From assembly GCA_049487715.1 (NCBI GenBank), contig CP150570.1, positions 124,001-188,000 on the forward strand: 64,000 nt of DNA. The letters run 5' to 3'. Positions 54,469 to 64,000 of the stretch are shown in pieces. Within the stretch, counting starts at the first letter, position 1, and each line of letters starts with the position of its first letter. The notes beneath the pieces are model-generated. The model did not search any database. It had not been told where the DNA came from and saw nothing but the letters and a program-made list of their open reading frames with translations. Made by a program: the position numbers and the translations under genes. The stretch comes from Pycnococcus provasolii (lineage: Eukaryota; Chlorophyta; Pseudoscourfieldiophyceae; Pseudoscourfieldiales).

Positions 54469-55956
54469 AGTGTTAACTTCAACTTCGCGGAGTCGTACAG
54501 TAGAACGAAACATAAACCCCTGCGTGTTAACAGTGCCACAGTGCACGGAAACGAAAGAACGTCATCGAAGGTTGTCGAGAGAGAACTCAGAGGACTCGCG
54601 GACATAAATAACCTGCACGACCTCGCGACGTGCCTGCTCGACGCTACCAACAGACTTCAGGCGCTCGACGTATTCCACTCCGTTGACATACTCGTCGACG
54701 CGGGACCGCCCAACCGGCCAAACACGTGCGACGTTCACGTCAACCTCAGAGAAAGAGACATGCTCGCATTCAACGCAGGCACGTACGTGCAGGGAAACGA
54801 GGTGTCTGCAGAGGGAACCGTTTCGCTCGTCAACCCGCTCGGGCAAGCGGAGCAGGTGCAGCTCGAAGCTTCCGCCGGAAGCCAAAGATCGGGAACGTTC
54901 AGCCTCGCGTACCAACTACCAAGGTTCGCAGGAACGGACAACAGCGCGCTCGAGCTTCGCGCGTTCCAAAGCCTGCAGTCACACCAGCGGCACGCCAGCT
55001 TCAGCGAGATGCAGCGAGGAGTCTCCGCCGCGGTTCACACGCCGGCTGCGGGAACGTCCGTTGGATACGAGCTCAGCTGGCGAGAGGTGAGCGGCGCAAC
55101 GGGGAAGGATCACGCGTGTAGCAACGCCGTGCGCGAGCAGCTCGGCAACCGCCTGAAGAGCGCCGTGTTCGCATCCGCGGCGACGCCCGACCGACGAGCA
55201 TTCGACTCCATGGGCGTGCGACCCGTCTCAGGCACGGCGGCGCGCGTGACCGCCGAGCTGTCCGGCGTCGGATTCTGGGGAAGTGCCGGCGCGCTCGTGC
55301 GGCACGCGCGCACGGAGGCTGAGGCGGCGCTCAGCGTGCCGCTTCCCGTGATTGGACCTGACGTCGCACTCACGCTCGGCGCGCGCACGGGCGTGCTGCT
55401 GCCGCTCGGTGGGCCGGGCGAGACGACGTACATCGTCGATCGATTCTACCTCGGCGGCGCCGGCGGTCCGGTGCGCGGCTTCATCAACAAAGGCTGCGGT
55501 CCGTCCGACGCGCGGCGCGCAAGGGTGGATGCATCGTCGGAGGGAGGCGCGGACGGCACACCGGTATCCGTGCCAACAGGTGGTGCCGGCGCGGGTCGCG
55601 ACTCCCTTGGTGGCGACGTCATGGCCATGGCGAGCGCAAGCGTGGCATTCCCGCTGCCGAACAAGGTTCTGCACGAGGCTGGTGTCTACGGGCACGTCTT
55701 CGCCGACGTCGGCGCGACCGTGCCATTGGATACGTCCGCCGGAATGCCGTCGAGCACGGGCGAATTCACGCGCGCGCTTGCGGGTGCTGGCCGCTCGCTT
55801 GCATCGCAGCCTCGTGTTTGCGTGGGCGCCGGCATCGCGTGGGGCATGCGCCTTGGCCGCATCGAGTTGAACTATGTGCACGTTCCCGCTTCCCAGCCGT
55901 TCGACGGCGTGAAGAATGGTGTGCAGGTTGGCTTCTCGGCGAGCTCCATCTTCTGA
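54379..55956 (+). CDS. SAM50: SAM50-type Omp85 outer-membrane assembly protein
   Basis: This 525-aa protein has one POTRA domain (about residues 45-125: PLRVNSATVHGNERTSSKVVERELRGL, DVFHSVDILVDAGP) and a C-terminal beta-barrel ending in F (VQVGFSASSIF). GGAGGPVRGF is the VRGF/Y motif of the Omp85 loop 6. SAM50 inserts beta-barrel proteins into the mitochondrial outer membrane. A single POTRA and the overall length favour SAM50 over Toc75 or OEP80. A poly-(Ala-Pro) N-terminus comes from a GCTCCT hexanucleotide repeat (54391-54470). ATG 54379 is chosen; the upstream frame is AT-rich and unconserved. Confidence 0.85.
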
Positions 55957-56502
55957 TCTAAGATCGTTCAACACTGCTCAGTAAAGTAATAGAGTTTACT
56001 TCGTCCAACTTAGTTCGTCCTTCTTCGGATCTGATGTGTGCGGTCATAGAATTCGAGTTACAAGTTGTCGTTCGACGGGTTTAAGCTGACGCGCACCGAC
56101 CGAATGATTGCCTGACTTGACTGCACGAGTACACTTTGTGTCTGCACTCCTGAGGAAAATGCACACTACCTTAGACTAGGAAGCTTGCCCCACACGACCT
56201 TATCTAAAGTAAAAGATGACTATCTACATAGGACTATGAAAAACGTCCAACTACTATTTACCATCTAACCCTAACCCACCCCCATTAGGGTTGTCTGTCG
56301 TCCCGGACCCGTTTACGGTTTATCGTTTTTCGCGCCCCTCTCTCCCTGCTGCCCCGGGGAGCGGTCGGGCCCTTGAAATCTCCCTTTCAACGGCGCACTT
56401 TTCCTTTCCTTGCGGCGCACAAGGCCTTGCACACACAACCTTGCACGGCTCTTTGTGGCTCTTTGTTGCTCGCATCAATCACACGCACACGTATTCTCTG
56501 TC
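55957..56502. repeat. Intergenic with telomere-like dyad before TMEM218
   Basis: CTAACCCTAACCC at 56265-56277 is followed by ATTAGGGTT at 56284-56292, an inverted telomeric dyad. The rest shows no gene. Confidence 0.65.
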
Positions 56503-57094
56503 ATGGAGATGTACGACGCTGTGTCGCACGGAGTTGGCCGCGCTCTCCTGCAGTCGTCGTCGACGTCGACGTCGACGCGTGTTCTCGGCGTGGGTCCTGG
56601 CGTTTTCATCTTAGGTTTCTTTGCCATTCTGTCTGGAGTGATTATTGTAGTCTCTCGTGGCTCGAAACATAAGAAGTACGTGTTTAGAATCGCGTCTCCT
56701 TGGTTGGCCTCTGCTTCTGAAAGAGAACAGAGGTTTTGCAAGGAACGACTCGTGACGATGTCCTACCACTGTTGACTAACAAACAACCTCTCCAATGTCT
56801 CCCTCATCCCACCACCACCACCACCACCAACAACAACAACATGACAGTACGATAACCGCGCTCGTTCCTGTGGCGTATGGCCTGCTCTGTTTGGTGTTGT
56901 TGACTTCCGAGCGCGAGTACGACAGCGAGGATGCGTCCGCGAGTGACGACGTTGGTTACGAGAACCAGGTGATAAGCCGGTCGGTCGTTGCGTTGCTGAT
57001 GGCGGTGTACGTGCTCGCTGGCAGCATAGGCTGGTTGGCGTTGCACTCTGCGCACGAGATACGCGCAGGTGGGACAACGGGCTTGAACATGTAA
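56503..57094 (+). CDS. TMEM218-like ciliary transition-zone protein, two exons
   Basis: The exons are 56503-56675 and 56848-57094 (intron donor GTACGT, acceptor GACAG), giving 139 aa. VLGVGPGVFILGFFAILSGVIIVVSR matches the start of TMEM218, whose human form reads VLGVGAGVFIL. Two further hydrophobic segments follow (ALVPVAYGLLCLVLLT and VVALLMAVYVLAGSIGWLAL). TMEM218 works with MKS/Joubert proteins at the transition zone of cilia. Together with the TEDC1-like gene it suggests that the organism builds cilia. The N-terminal 25 residues, with a (TCGACG)n-coded Ser/Thr run, are extra. Confidence 0.72.
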
Positions 57095-57336
57095 ACCAGT
57101 AAACGTATACGTAAACAAACAACAGCAACAGCAACAGCAACAATACACCGCCATGGCCCCCCTTACTAAGGTCACCGGAACCGTAACCCTAACCCTAACC
57201 CTAACCGAGAATTCAAAAACCTGGATCCCAAGGTTGTTCCCTGATCCCTGATCCAGGGAAGGGAGGGGAGGAGGCCTATTTATTCCAACCACTCCCCGTC
57301 CCCGAAAGTTGATCGCTTTTCTCGCTCGGTCGGGTT
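57095..57336. repeat. Telomere-like repeats between TMEM218 and transposon
   Basis: Four CCCTAA units lie at about 57184-57207. A CAACAG repeat precedes them, and CTGATCC/CTGGATCC motifs follow near 57220-57260. Confidence 0.75.
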
Positions 57337-60217
57337 AATAGACCCCTTGCTCCAAACCGATTCGGGGTTGGGGACGGATAAGGGTATTTGAGAGAATAAT
57401 TTCGATGCGTTTGCACCATCTTCATCACTCCAAGCATCAGCAGCGTTTCATCTGAATTTAACTGAACTAACTGCGTTTCATCGGAGGCTGTCGTGCACTT
57501 TGCCCATGGGCATAACGAAGTTCTGCCTGAGCTCTCGGAGTTCACAAGCACGGATGTTGACTTGAGCGTAGTCTGAAGGCGAAGAGGTGGTGGTAGACGC
57601 ATCGGTTGGCTCCATCAGTTTCTGTTCTTCGCAACAGCTACCAACCACGAGGAGGTGATAGTGGCACGTGTCGTGAGGCGTGCTCGGCGGTGATTGAACT
57701 TGGCGCCTTCGTCATCGTGGTTCTTGACAGCATCGATACGGTCATCCGGCCAAAGCGATAACCATCGAGGAGCGGCGGATCGTCGTCGGAAGCTTATGCT
57801 CGCGCAACTGGAGGCGAGGACTCGTCTAACAAACCACAGTCTCGCAGTATCACGTCACGGACAAGCTTGTGAGGCATCTCATCACCAGATTGCATCGGGC
57901 GGATTCCTTTTGGTTGCGCCTTTTGGCGATCATCAGATGGTGCCCTCGTCAAGGGAGGCACGCAGACTCGTCTTACGGTGGACAGCGACGTAGCATCGCA
58001 TGGCGTTCCTATCGTGTCACACACCGCTGTCGACGCTTGGGCGGTGGTTCCGTCACTGGTGAAGGCCGCCATTCGCAATCGCGTTGCTGATGCCGTACAC
58101 CAGCATGGGCAGAATTTTGCACACGTTAGGTGCGTTAGTTGGTTGTGATTACGGAGGTGAAATTGGTGTGGATGGGCAAAGGCTCTTGACATTCTTGCCG
58201 CAGGTGATTTCATGACAAGTACCCTAATTGCTTGCAGAGAAAGGCATTTCGGGTGGCTGTGTACGACATAACCACGAAAATTTGCACGCTCGACGGGTCG
58301 GAACCGTCAGAGGCGATCGTCGGCTTCTTCCTCGGGAGACCCAAATGATCGCGCGCTCGGCCATTCACCGGCACCTGGGCGACCGCCATCAGCTCTTTCG
58401 AGCTGGCGACGCATGTCCGCAAGCGCTCACGTACGACATGGTGCCAATTCGTATGTACTCCTTGGTACCTTGTATGAACGCTCCACATGAATCCGTGGAT
58501 TTGCAGTATTCGCCGTCTCCACCATTGATCACAGATAGAATCTTTTGTCCACGTGCGCGCTTTGGTGGGACAGTCATGCTCACTCCGCTTTTGGCGAGCA
58601 GGTAAGCGGCGGCGTGAAATCCCTTGTCTGCCATCCCAACCTGCCCCGGCTCCATCACATCACATAGCCCGCAGACATCCACCAACTTTTCGTCCGTGAT
58701 CCTCCCAGGGTCGCCTCACTTCGAAGATGGTTGCTCCACACGCAGAAACGCTCGTGAGAAACTTGATCGTGTTCCTGTGCTTGTTTCGCTCCATGTCGCC
58801 GCTTGTGCCTGCTTCTCCGTCGGGACCTCGATCTCCAGCTCGGTGGCATCGAATATGTGCCCAGCATCACCCATTTTGTTCATCATATCCAGCGGACATG
58901 TGCCGCGTAGCGACGCTTGATTCGGTGTCGGAAAGGCTGCTTTCAAGACGTGCATCATGTGTCGATCCAAACTGAAAATGTTCTGCTCACGTATGATTCA
59001 GGCGCCGAGAGACCAGACACGACGAGCTGCGATAGTCCGGTGCGCAATATCATCAGGTCAGTGGTAGTCGTCGATCGAAGCAAGCCATTGCTGTGCGCCC
59101 TCGTGGACGTTTGCGTTGAGCACTACCGGCAGTGCGTGCACATGATGGCCGTAGTTCTGCTCCGCCATCCTCCCAGTTGAACAAGTCGAACCAAGCCATG
59201 AACACCGCCAAGTTGGGCATACCTGTGAGAGCTTTGATACGTTTCACCAAGCTTGTAGTGACGGACATGTAACGCTAAGTTGGTGTCCTCTGCCGCGACG
59301 CGAAGTACCTCGATCTCAGAAAATAATTCCGCAATCGCGGCTTGATGTTCAACCTCAACTTCTCTTGCACGCGTGACAGGGCCTCCTTTTCTGCGTCGAG
59401 GGCCTCCTTTTCTGCGTCGGTTGTACATGATGCTCCTCAATCTCATCCTGCGCCGTTTGAGTGTTTTGTTCTCCGTTGTGCGGTCATCGTTGTCGAAGCA
59501 ACGCGCGTCGTCACCTGTTGAACGTCTTCGCCGTTCTCAAGCGCCTGCCGCACGCGGTCCACGACGCGCGTCTCGGATTCCCACGTGTAGGCGGTGGTGT
59601 GACAACGTGTTGTGCAACGCTCTCTCCTCAAGCGGTCGCTTTTTCTTCACTCCCTCCCGCACCCACTCATGCGAGTTCCACGTCGCTGCCGTGCCAATTG
59701 GCGGCGGCGTCCAGCGAAGGGAACAAGGTAGTGCATCTCCTAATAGCTCCCAGTGCGCTCTGCGCGTCGAGTGCCTGAGAAGTCTTCCGCGCGCTTGCGC
59801 CAACAATGATGCGGAAGTGATGTGAAGCAAAGCGCGGGCAGTTCGCGACTTCTTCTTCAAGTACGCCTGCCGTTTCTCCATGCACTTTCTTGTCGACGGA
59901 ACGAGCACGTGTAGCCACTCCCGTGCACGTACCTCATCAGTAGTGGGGAGCTGGTGAACGTTGTTGCGACCCGATGTTCTCCTTCTCTTGTTGAAGGAGA
60001 ACACGACACCAAGCGAGCTCGCACTCGCAATGTTCTTTCATGGTCCCAACCTGCGGCAGACACTAACCATCCTTCACAACCATCTCAAGTACTTCCAGAT
60101 GACTGAACGTTTTGAAGAAATAAAAAAAATAAAAAATTCAAAAAAACAACCCTTATCCGTCCCCAACCCCGAATCCCTAGGAATCCCCTTATAAAATTTT
60201 GGAGCAAGGGGTCTATT
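57337..60217 (-). mobile_element. Decayed DDE (PIF/Harbinger-like) DNA transposon with TIRs
   Basis: The left end AATAGACCCCTTGCTCCAAA (57337-57356) is matched inverted at 60198-60217. Internal to this, ATTCGGGGTTGGGGACGGAT (from 57360) is matched inverted near 60153-60175, with a 20-nt insertion on the right side. Between them lies a broken transposase on the minus strand. I see no target-site duplication; the flanks are GGGTT and GGATC. The element is about 2.9 kb. Confidence 0.8.
58389..59446 (-). pseudogene. Broken DDE_Tnp_4-type transposase
   Basis: Pieces of one protein occur in order in different frames. Near 59200 is KRIKALTGMPNLAVFMAWFDLF, the helical N-terminal part. At 58716-58970 is HIFDATELEIEVPTEKQAQAATWS, with the first catalytic Asp (D-x-T-E). 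At 58389-58685 is DVMEPGQVGMADKGFHAAAYLLAKSG with the second Asp (ADKGF) and VPPKRARG. Several frameshifts separate them, so it cannot make an active enzyme. Boundaries are approximate, and further minus-strand fragments reach about 60000. Confidence 0.75.
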
Positions 60218-60414
60218 GGATCGATTTGGTCATTCGTCTGTGACATCACGCCGCCATTGGATTTCCTGGACCTTTCCTTTTGGAGTCATAATAGGTACCT
60301 TTTTTTTTCCTTGTATTTTTCCTTTTAGTTTCCGTGGGGGGAGGAATCTTTTTTTCCGTCCCATCAGTGCCATCAGTCCCATCATCAGTCCCATCAGTCC
60401 GTCTGGTTTTTAAC

Positions 60415-61092
60415 ATGTCGGGTGCTTCAAGAAATCAAGGCCCGCCGCTCGGCGTGTGCTTCAGCGCGCTGCAAGTCGACTCAGACACACGCACGCTCGT
60501 ATTCAGAACCGCGGAGAAAGTCTTCCTACGACCCAACACCGCGCTCAAGCTGTCATGCTTCTTCGAACCCAACGAAAAGAAAAAGAAGGACAAGTCTGCA
60601 GCGGCGGCGGCGGCGGCGGAGTCAGCTCTCACGAACGCAACGGCACCGCAGACGGACCGAGCCGTGCTCGCGCCGCGCTTCCGCATTCAGCTTACGCATA
60701 AGCACTTCTTCGGTGGAGACGAGACGATGCGAGCCACCGTGCGCGCACGCTACGACGTCTCGAAGCGTTTCCTCAAGGCTTCGTCACATCTCAAAAAGCG
60801 ATTCCCTCTCGGAGGAAGCACGAGCTTGAACTTGCGCGGCGACTGCATCGCAAAGCTGCACGCAGCGGAAGGTTCGGGATCTGCGGTTCCCACCTTCGCT
60901 ATACAGACGCCCGAGCTTAGCGCTCGTGCCGAACTTAGCCATAAGATTTTGGCTGGAACCAGCACGCAGGACTTCCAGATTCGCGTCGGGTACGAGCTGA
61001 ACGAAAACGAGCTATACGTCACGGCGCGCGAAAACCGCATATCTATGAGAATTTCGTCCAGCGGAAAGTGGCATATGCTGTACGACCTTTGA
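60415..61092 (+). CDS. OEP21: Plastid outer-envelope channel OEP21
   Basis: This 225-aa, beta-rich, transit-peptide-free protein matches OEP21, an ATP-regulated anion channel of the chloroplast outer envelope that passes phosphorylated carbohydrates. The C-terminal part is diagnostic: FQIRVGYELNENELYVTARENRISMRISSSGKWHMLYDL resembles plant OEP21 VRLRIGYE...QIRENNWTF...GRWNVRYDL. KKRFPLGGSTSLNLRGDC matches the middle strands. An Ala-rich insert (residues about 58-80) makes it longer than the 177-aa plant form. The start is the ATG of MSGASRNQG. Confidence 0.85.
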   Translation: MSGASRNQGPPLGVCFSALQVDSDTRTLVFRTAEKVFLRPNTALKLSCFFEPNEKKKKDKSAAAAAAAESALTNATAPQTDRAVLAPRFRIQLTHKHFFGGDETMRATVRARYDVSKRFLKASSHLKKRFPLGGSTSLNLRGDCIAKLHAAEGSGSAVPTFAIQTPELSARAELSHKILAGTSTQDFQIRVGYELNENELYVTARENRISMRISSSGKWHMLYDL

Positions 61093-61381
61093 GCCACGCG
61101 AGCAAAGTGATAGAGAGCGGTTTCTGTTTGGAGGGAGGTGAAAACGAGCGAGCGCGCGCATCCCGGCGCGGCATTTCGGCGCATATATATATTTGAACAC
61201 CTATTGCTGACTTCGTTGGGCGAATATGTTACCTTTTTTCACCCGTGCAAGAGCAAGAGCAAAACAAAAAAGAAAAGTTTGTAAAGTGTAGTGAAAGTTG
61301 CACGTGAAGAAAAATTTCCCAAAAGAAGAGAACTAACTTTTTATCCCCTTTGCAAAGGCTGCGCGCGCGCTTTTTTTTTAC
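61093..61381. other. Convergent 3' region OEP21 / TIC21, no gene
   Basis: It is AT-rich with a TATATATAT tract near 61185 and CGCGCGC near 61365. No gene is seen. Confidence 0.45.
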
Positions 61382-62215
61382 TTACGCCATCTTCGACGAA
61401 GCTTCGACGCCACCGAGGCGTGACACGTAGCGAAGCAGCCACAGGCTGAAGGCGAGCCCGATGTAGTGCGCGAAGAGCGTGTTGGACGTCGCCTGCACCA
61501 TGAAGACGTCGAGAGGCAGCACCGGGTTGTATCCGCCAGCCGTGGCGCCCGCGAACGGGTTGCCCATGTTGCTCAGGCTCTTCGCCATCAGCACACCTGT
61601 CGTGCTCAGCAGACCCAGGAGGGCGCTTCCCATACCCGTGAGGTTGAGGAACGCGCCCGCCGCGAGCGTGCGAACAACGTCAGCCTTGCGCGGCGGGTTT
61701 CCCTCGAGCGCGCCTTGCCTCAAGCGTCGTCCGAGCCGCGCGTATCCGAGCGTCCAGAACGTGGAGATGAACGACATGACAAGCCCGGAGAAGGTGAACA
61801 GCAGCGTGGAGTTCGACTTTCCTGTGCCTGGCACGGCGAGCGCGAAGACGAGGATGATGGCGGAGATGACGCTGAGAACGAGCTGGCACCACAGGCTGAA
61901 GTAAGCAAGTTTTCGTAAGCGCGCCCCGGCGCGTGCGATCTTGCGCTGCTCTTCTTCCGGCATAGGTTTATCCGCGGATCCCGGCGTCGACGACGACGCT
62001 TGCGCGACGACGACAGGACCTGAGTGTTGGGATCGACGACGACGGCAAGACGGGCTTGATCGAGCTGCGCGATCGATGCTGCTGAGGCCTAGGCCGAGAG
62101 GAGCAGAATCCGAAGGTGGAGCCAAGTAAGATGCGCGTGAGCTCGGGAACCCACCTACCACCAACAACAAGTTGAGAAGTTCTGGATGTAGATGGAGATG
62201 GAGATGCGTGACCAT
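61382..62215 (-). CDS. TIC21: Inner-envelope protein TIC21/PIC1
   Basis: This is a 277-aa protein. After a Ser/Arg-rich transit region (to about residue 85), RLRKLAYFSLWCQLVLSVISAIIL starts four hydrophobic segments. ISTFWTLGYARLGRRLR, RKADVVRTLAAGAFLNLTGMGSALLG and NPVLPLDVFMVQATSNTLFAHYIGLAFSLWLLR match plant TIC21, implicated in plastid protein import and iron transport. The N-terminus is uncertain: an ATG at 62279 in another frame begins MSLALRPRLLRRPAAAAALRRH, a good transit-peptide start, and a 31-nt GT-AG intron (62212-62182) would join it. Confidence 0.9.
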   Translation of the reverse strand: MVTHLHLHLHPELLNLLLVVGGFPSSRASYLAPPSDSAPLGLGLSSIDRAARSSPSCRRRRSQHSGPVVVAQASSSTPGSADKPMPEEEQRKIARAGARLRKLAYFSLWCQLVLSVISAIILVFALAVPGTGKSNSTLLFTFSGLVMSFISTFWTLGYARLGRRLRQGALEGNPPRKADVVRTLAAGAFLNLTGMGSALLGLLSTTGVLMAKSLSNMGNPFAGATAGGYNPVLPLDVFMVQATSNTLFAHYIGLAFSLWLLRYVSRLGGVEASSKMA

Positions 62216-62279
62216 GACGACGAAGGGCAGCAGCAGCAGCAGGACGACGAAGAAGCCTGGGACGTAAAGCGAGCGACAT

Positions 62280-63015
62280 GGCTTATATGAGTTAGCTAGC
62301 TTCCAAGGGAACCACTCCCGTCAGGTGAGTGAGGTAATTTCGGAGAGAGGTCTGCGAGGAAGTTTTAGGAGTGGGTGGATAAGAACCCTCCAGTGGGGTC
62401 ACCTTGGATTTCGATAGTCTAGTTAGGGTCGGGGGGAGGGATCCCTACGAACCGTTCCTCCGGTCCTCCGCCCCCCCCACCGGCTGAAACCGGGGGGTCG
62501 GACCGGAGCCTACGCCTTTTTGGCTTTTTATATGGGCAAGCCCTGTGTGCGGGGATCCGTGGTGGAATTGGTCTTTTTTTTCACTCTGAGGGTTTCGTTC
62601 GGGGGTTCGTTCGGTTGAAGGTTTTAGTTCGGGGTTGGGAAGTGGAAGTTGTTCGGGGTTTGGTTACCTGGTTTTCCCGTCACCTTCAGGTTGCGTGTTC
62701 TTCATTCCTCGAACATTTCCGCATGGCTGTCTGTCATGTTCATGCACATGCGCGTCCGTATCTCTGTCGACTTTACGCGTCAATGGCGGGGCCGGCGTTA
62801 CTGAGTCGTAGTGTGAGGGACGCCACAACACAACACACACCGTGGTTCGGGGGTTGCCGTTCCCTCTCTTTCTTCAATATCCTCCCCTTTCTTTTCGCTT
62901 TCCTCCTCCTCCCCCGTTTTTTTTTCTCAAGGTAGTTTCTTTCGTTTCTTTTCATCCACGTCCACGGGATCTTCTTCTAACCCTGTTTTCTCGAATCATA
63001 GTTCTCCGAAGAATC
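62280..63015. promoter_or_regulatory. Divergent promoter region TIC21 / EF4
   Basis: No gene is supported. GGGATCC motifs lie near 62441 and 62552, C/G-rich runs near 62460-62490, and GGTTCGTTCGG repeats near 62595-62660. It serves both divergent plastid-related genes. Confidence 0.45.
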
Positions 63016-64000
63016 ATGACGTCGTCGTGTGGACACCTTCGTCGTTTGACAGCGAACATGTGCGAAACTTCTGCGTCATCGCACACGTCGACCACGGCAA
63101 GTCCACGCTGTGCGATCGACTCTACGAACGTGCTTTAGGAATTAAGGCGAAGTCGACGCAAATGCTGGACGACCTTCCCGTCGAAAGGGAGAGAGGAATC
63201 ACTGTCAAGGCCAGGCCGCTGTCTCTCGTCTCCAACACGCCAGGTGAGCCGCCGTTCCTTTTAAACTTAGTCGACACGCCGGGGCACAGCGACTTCTACG
63301 GAGAGGTGACGCGAAACCTGCGCGCCGTCGAAGGGGCGATCCTTCTCGTCGACGCCACGCAGGGAATACAGGCGCAGACCGTCGCGGCGTACCGTGCCGC
63401 GCAAGAGTCCGGCTGTGTCGTCGTTCCGTGTCTCAACAAGGTGGACTTGCCGCACGCGGAAGTGCCGAGGTGGCGTGCCGAGGTGGCGGCACTCACGGGT
63501 ACGAAAGAGGCGGATGTCTTCGAACTGTCGGCTAAAACGGGTGCCGGTGTCGAGGACCTCCTGAACGCACTGCCATATCTGCTGCCGCCACCCGAGACGA
63601 CGTTGTCGTCGGAAGATGATGCCGCCGCCGCCGCCGCCGACGCGACGACAACGATAACGACGACGGCAAGCAGCAGCTGGCAAAGTTGCTTCTTCTTGAT
63701 GCGAAGGCTGTGCAGCACAAGCGCGGACTCGTGTGCACCGTTCGCGTGCTTCGCGGATGCGTCCGCAAGGGCCAGCCGATGCTTAGCAGCCACACGCATC
63801 GAGCTCACGACATTCACGAGGTGGGCGTGTTCGATCCCGAACTTCGTGCCGTCGACGAGCTACGCGAAGGTCACGTCGGATATGTGTGCGTGGCGATGAA
63901 GGCGGGAAGCGGCGAGTTTATGGCTGGTTCCATGCTCGAGCGCGTTGACGACGCAAGGCGAGCTGGCGCCGGCGCGCCTCCGCCGTCCATGAAGCAGTCT
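63016..64000 (+). CDS. EF4/LepA (GUF1) translation GTPase, 5' part
   Basis: The GTPase domain is complete: AHVDHGKST (G1), RERGIT (G2), VDTPGHSDF (G3), LNKVDLP (G4) and SAKTG (G5). After the PPPE linker, domain II continues in another frame: RGLVCTVRVLRGCVRKGQPML, VGVFDPELRAVDELREGHVGYV, up to the window edge. EF4/LepA-type factors act on bacterial-type ribosomes in plastids or mitochondria. Two frame changes need explaining. The first could be a 32-nt GT-AG intron (63021-63052) giving MTEHVRNFCVIAHVDHGKST. The second, at a (GCC)n tract near 63620-63675, fits no GT-AG intron that I can find and may be an indel. The gene is cut by the window end. Confidence 0.8.

Noticed and set aside
54379-55956. 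Omp85 protein as plastid Toc75 or OEP80
   Set aside because: Only one POTRA domain is visible and the length fits SAM50; plastid members have more POTRA domains. A profile search would settle it.

Overview
This is nuclear DNA of a small photosynthetic eukaryote, most likely a green alga of the prasinophyte grade. Plant-type plastid or lipid genes (TIC21, OEP21, DGD1, a plastid membrane protein), a plant-type adenylate kinase and a B12D protein point to Viridiplantae. TEDC1-like and TMEM218-like genes suggest a ciliated stage. Spliceosomal GT-AG introns are present (about 68 to 330 nt where well supported) and internal CCCTAA (TTAGGG-type) repeats recur. I cannot name the species. No prokaryotic operon, CRISPR array, tRNA or rRNA was seen.

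Positions 1-22.4 kb hold a duplicated histone locus. Unit A is H1, H4, H2A.X, H2B, H3 (224-4061), an adenylate kinase gene (4402-5307), then a divergent H2B/H2A pair (5672-6645). Unit B repeats this at 13004-22293, but a TEDC1-like gene and a divergent third H1 gene stand where most of the adenylate kinase gene should be; only its 3' end survives as a pseudogene (20841-20986). Ten histone genes end in an identical 17-nt hairpin, GGTGTTATTTTAACACC, followed by a CU-rich element. H2A.X, the H2B genes facing it, and the third H1 lack it. Between the units lie a secreted alpha/beta hydrolase, an orphan type II membrane protein, a NYN/zinc-finger protein and an ING-SGF29 fusion.

Positions 23-43 kb hold single genes: RPB9, a plastid membrane protein, a WD40 protein, a J-protein, a one-domain voltage-gated cation channel, 5-oxoprolinase, a minisatellite, THOC5, a 98-nt poly-T run and DGD1.

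Positions 43-64 kb hold B12D, a YAK1/DYRK kinase, a UBE2K-type E2, a 1608-aa membrane-anchored coiled-coil/PH protein, SAM50, TMEM218, a decayed DDE transposon with terminal inverted repeats (57337-60217), OEP21, TIC21 and the 5' part of an EF4/LepA GTPase that runs off the window.

The most distinctive signals are the lineage-specific histone 3' hairpin with its downstream element, a GATCG-type element shared by the divergent histone promoters, a TCATTCTC initiator-like motif just upstream of many starts, and telomere-like repeats sitting in promoters.
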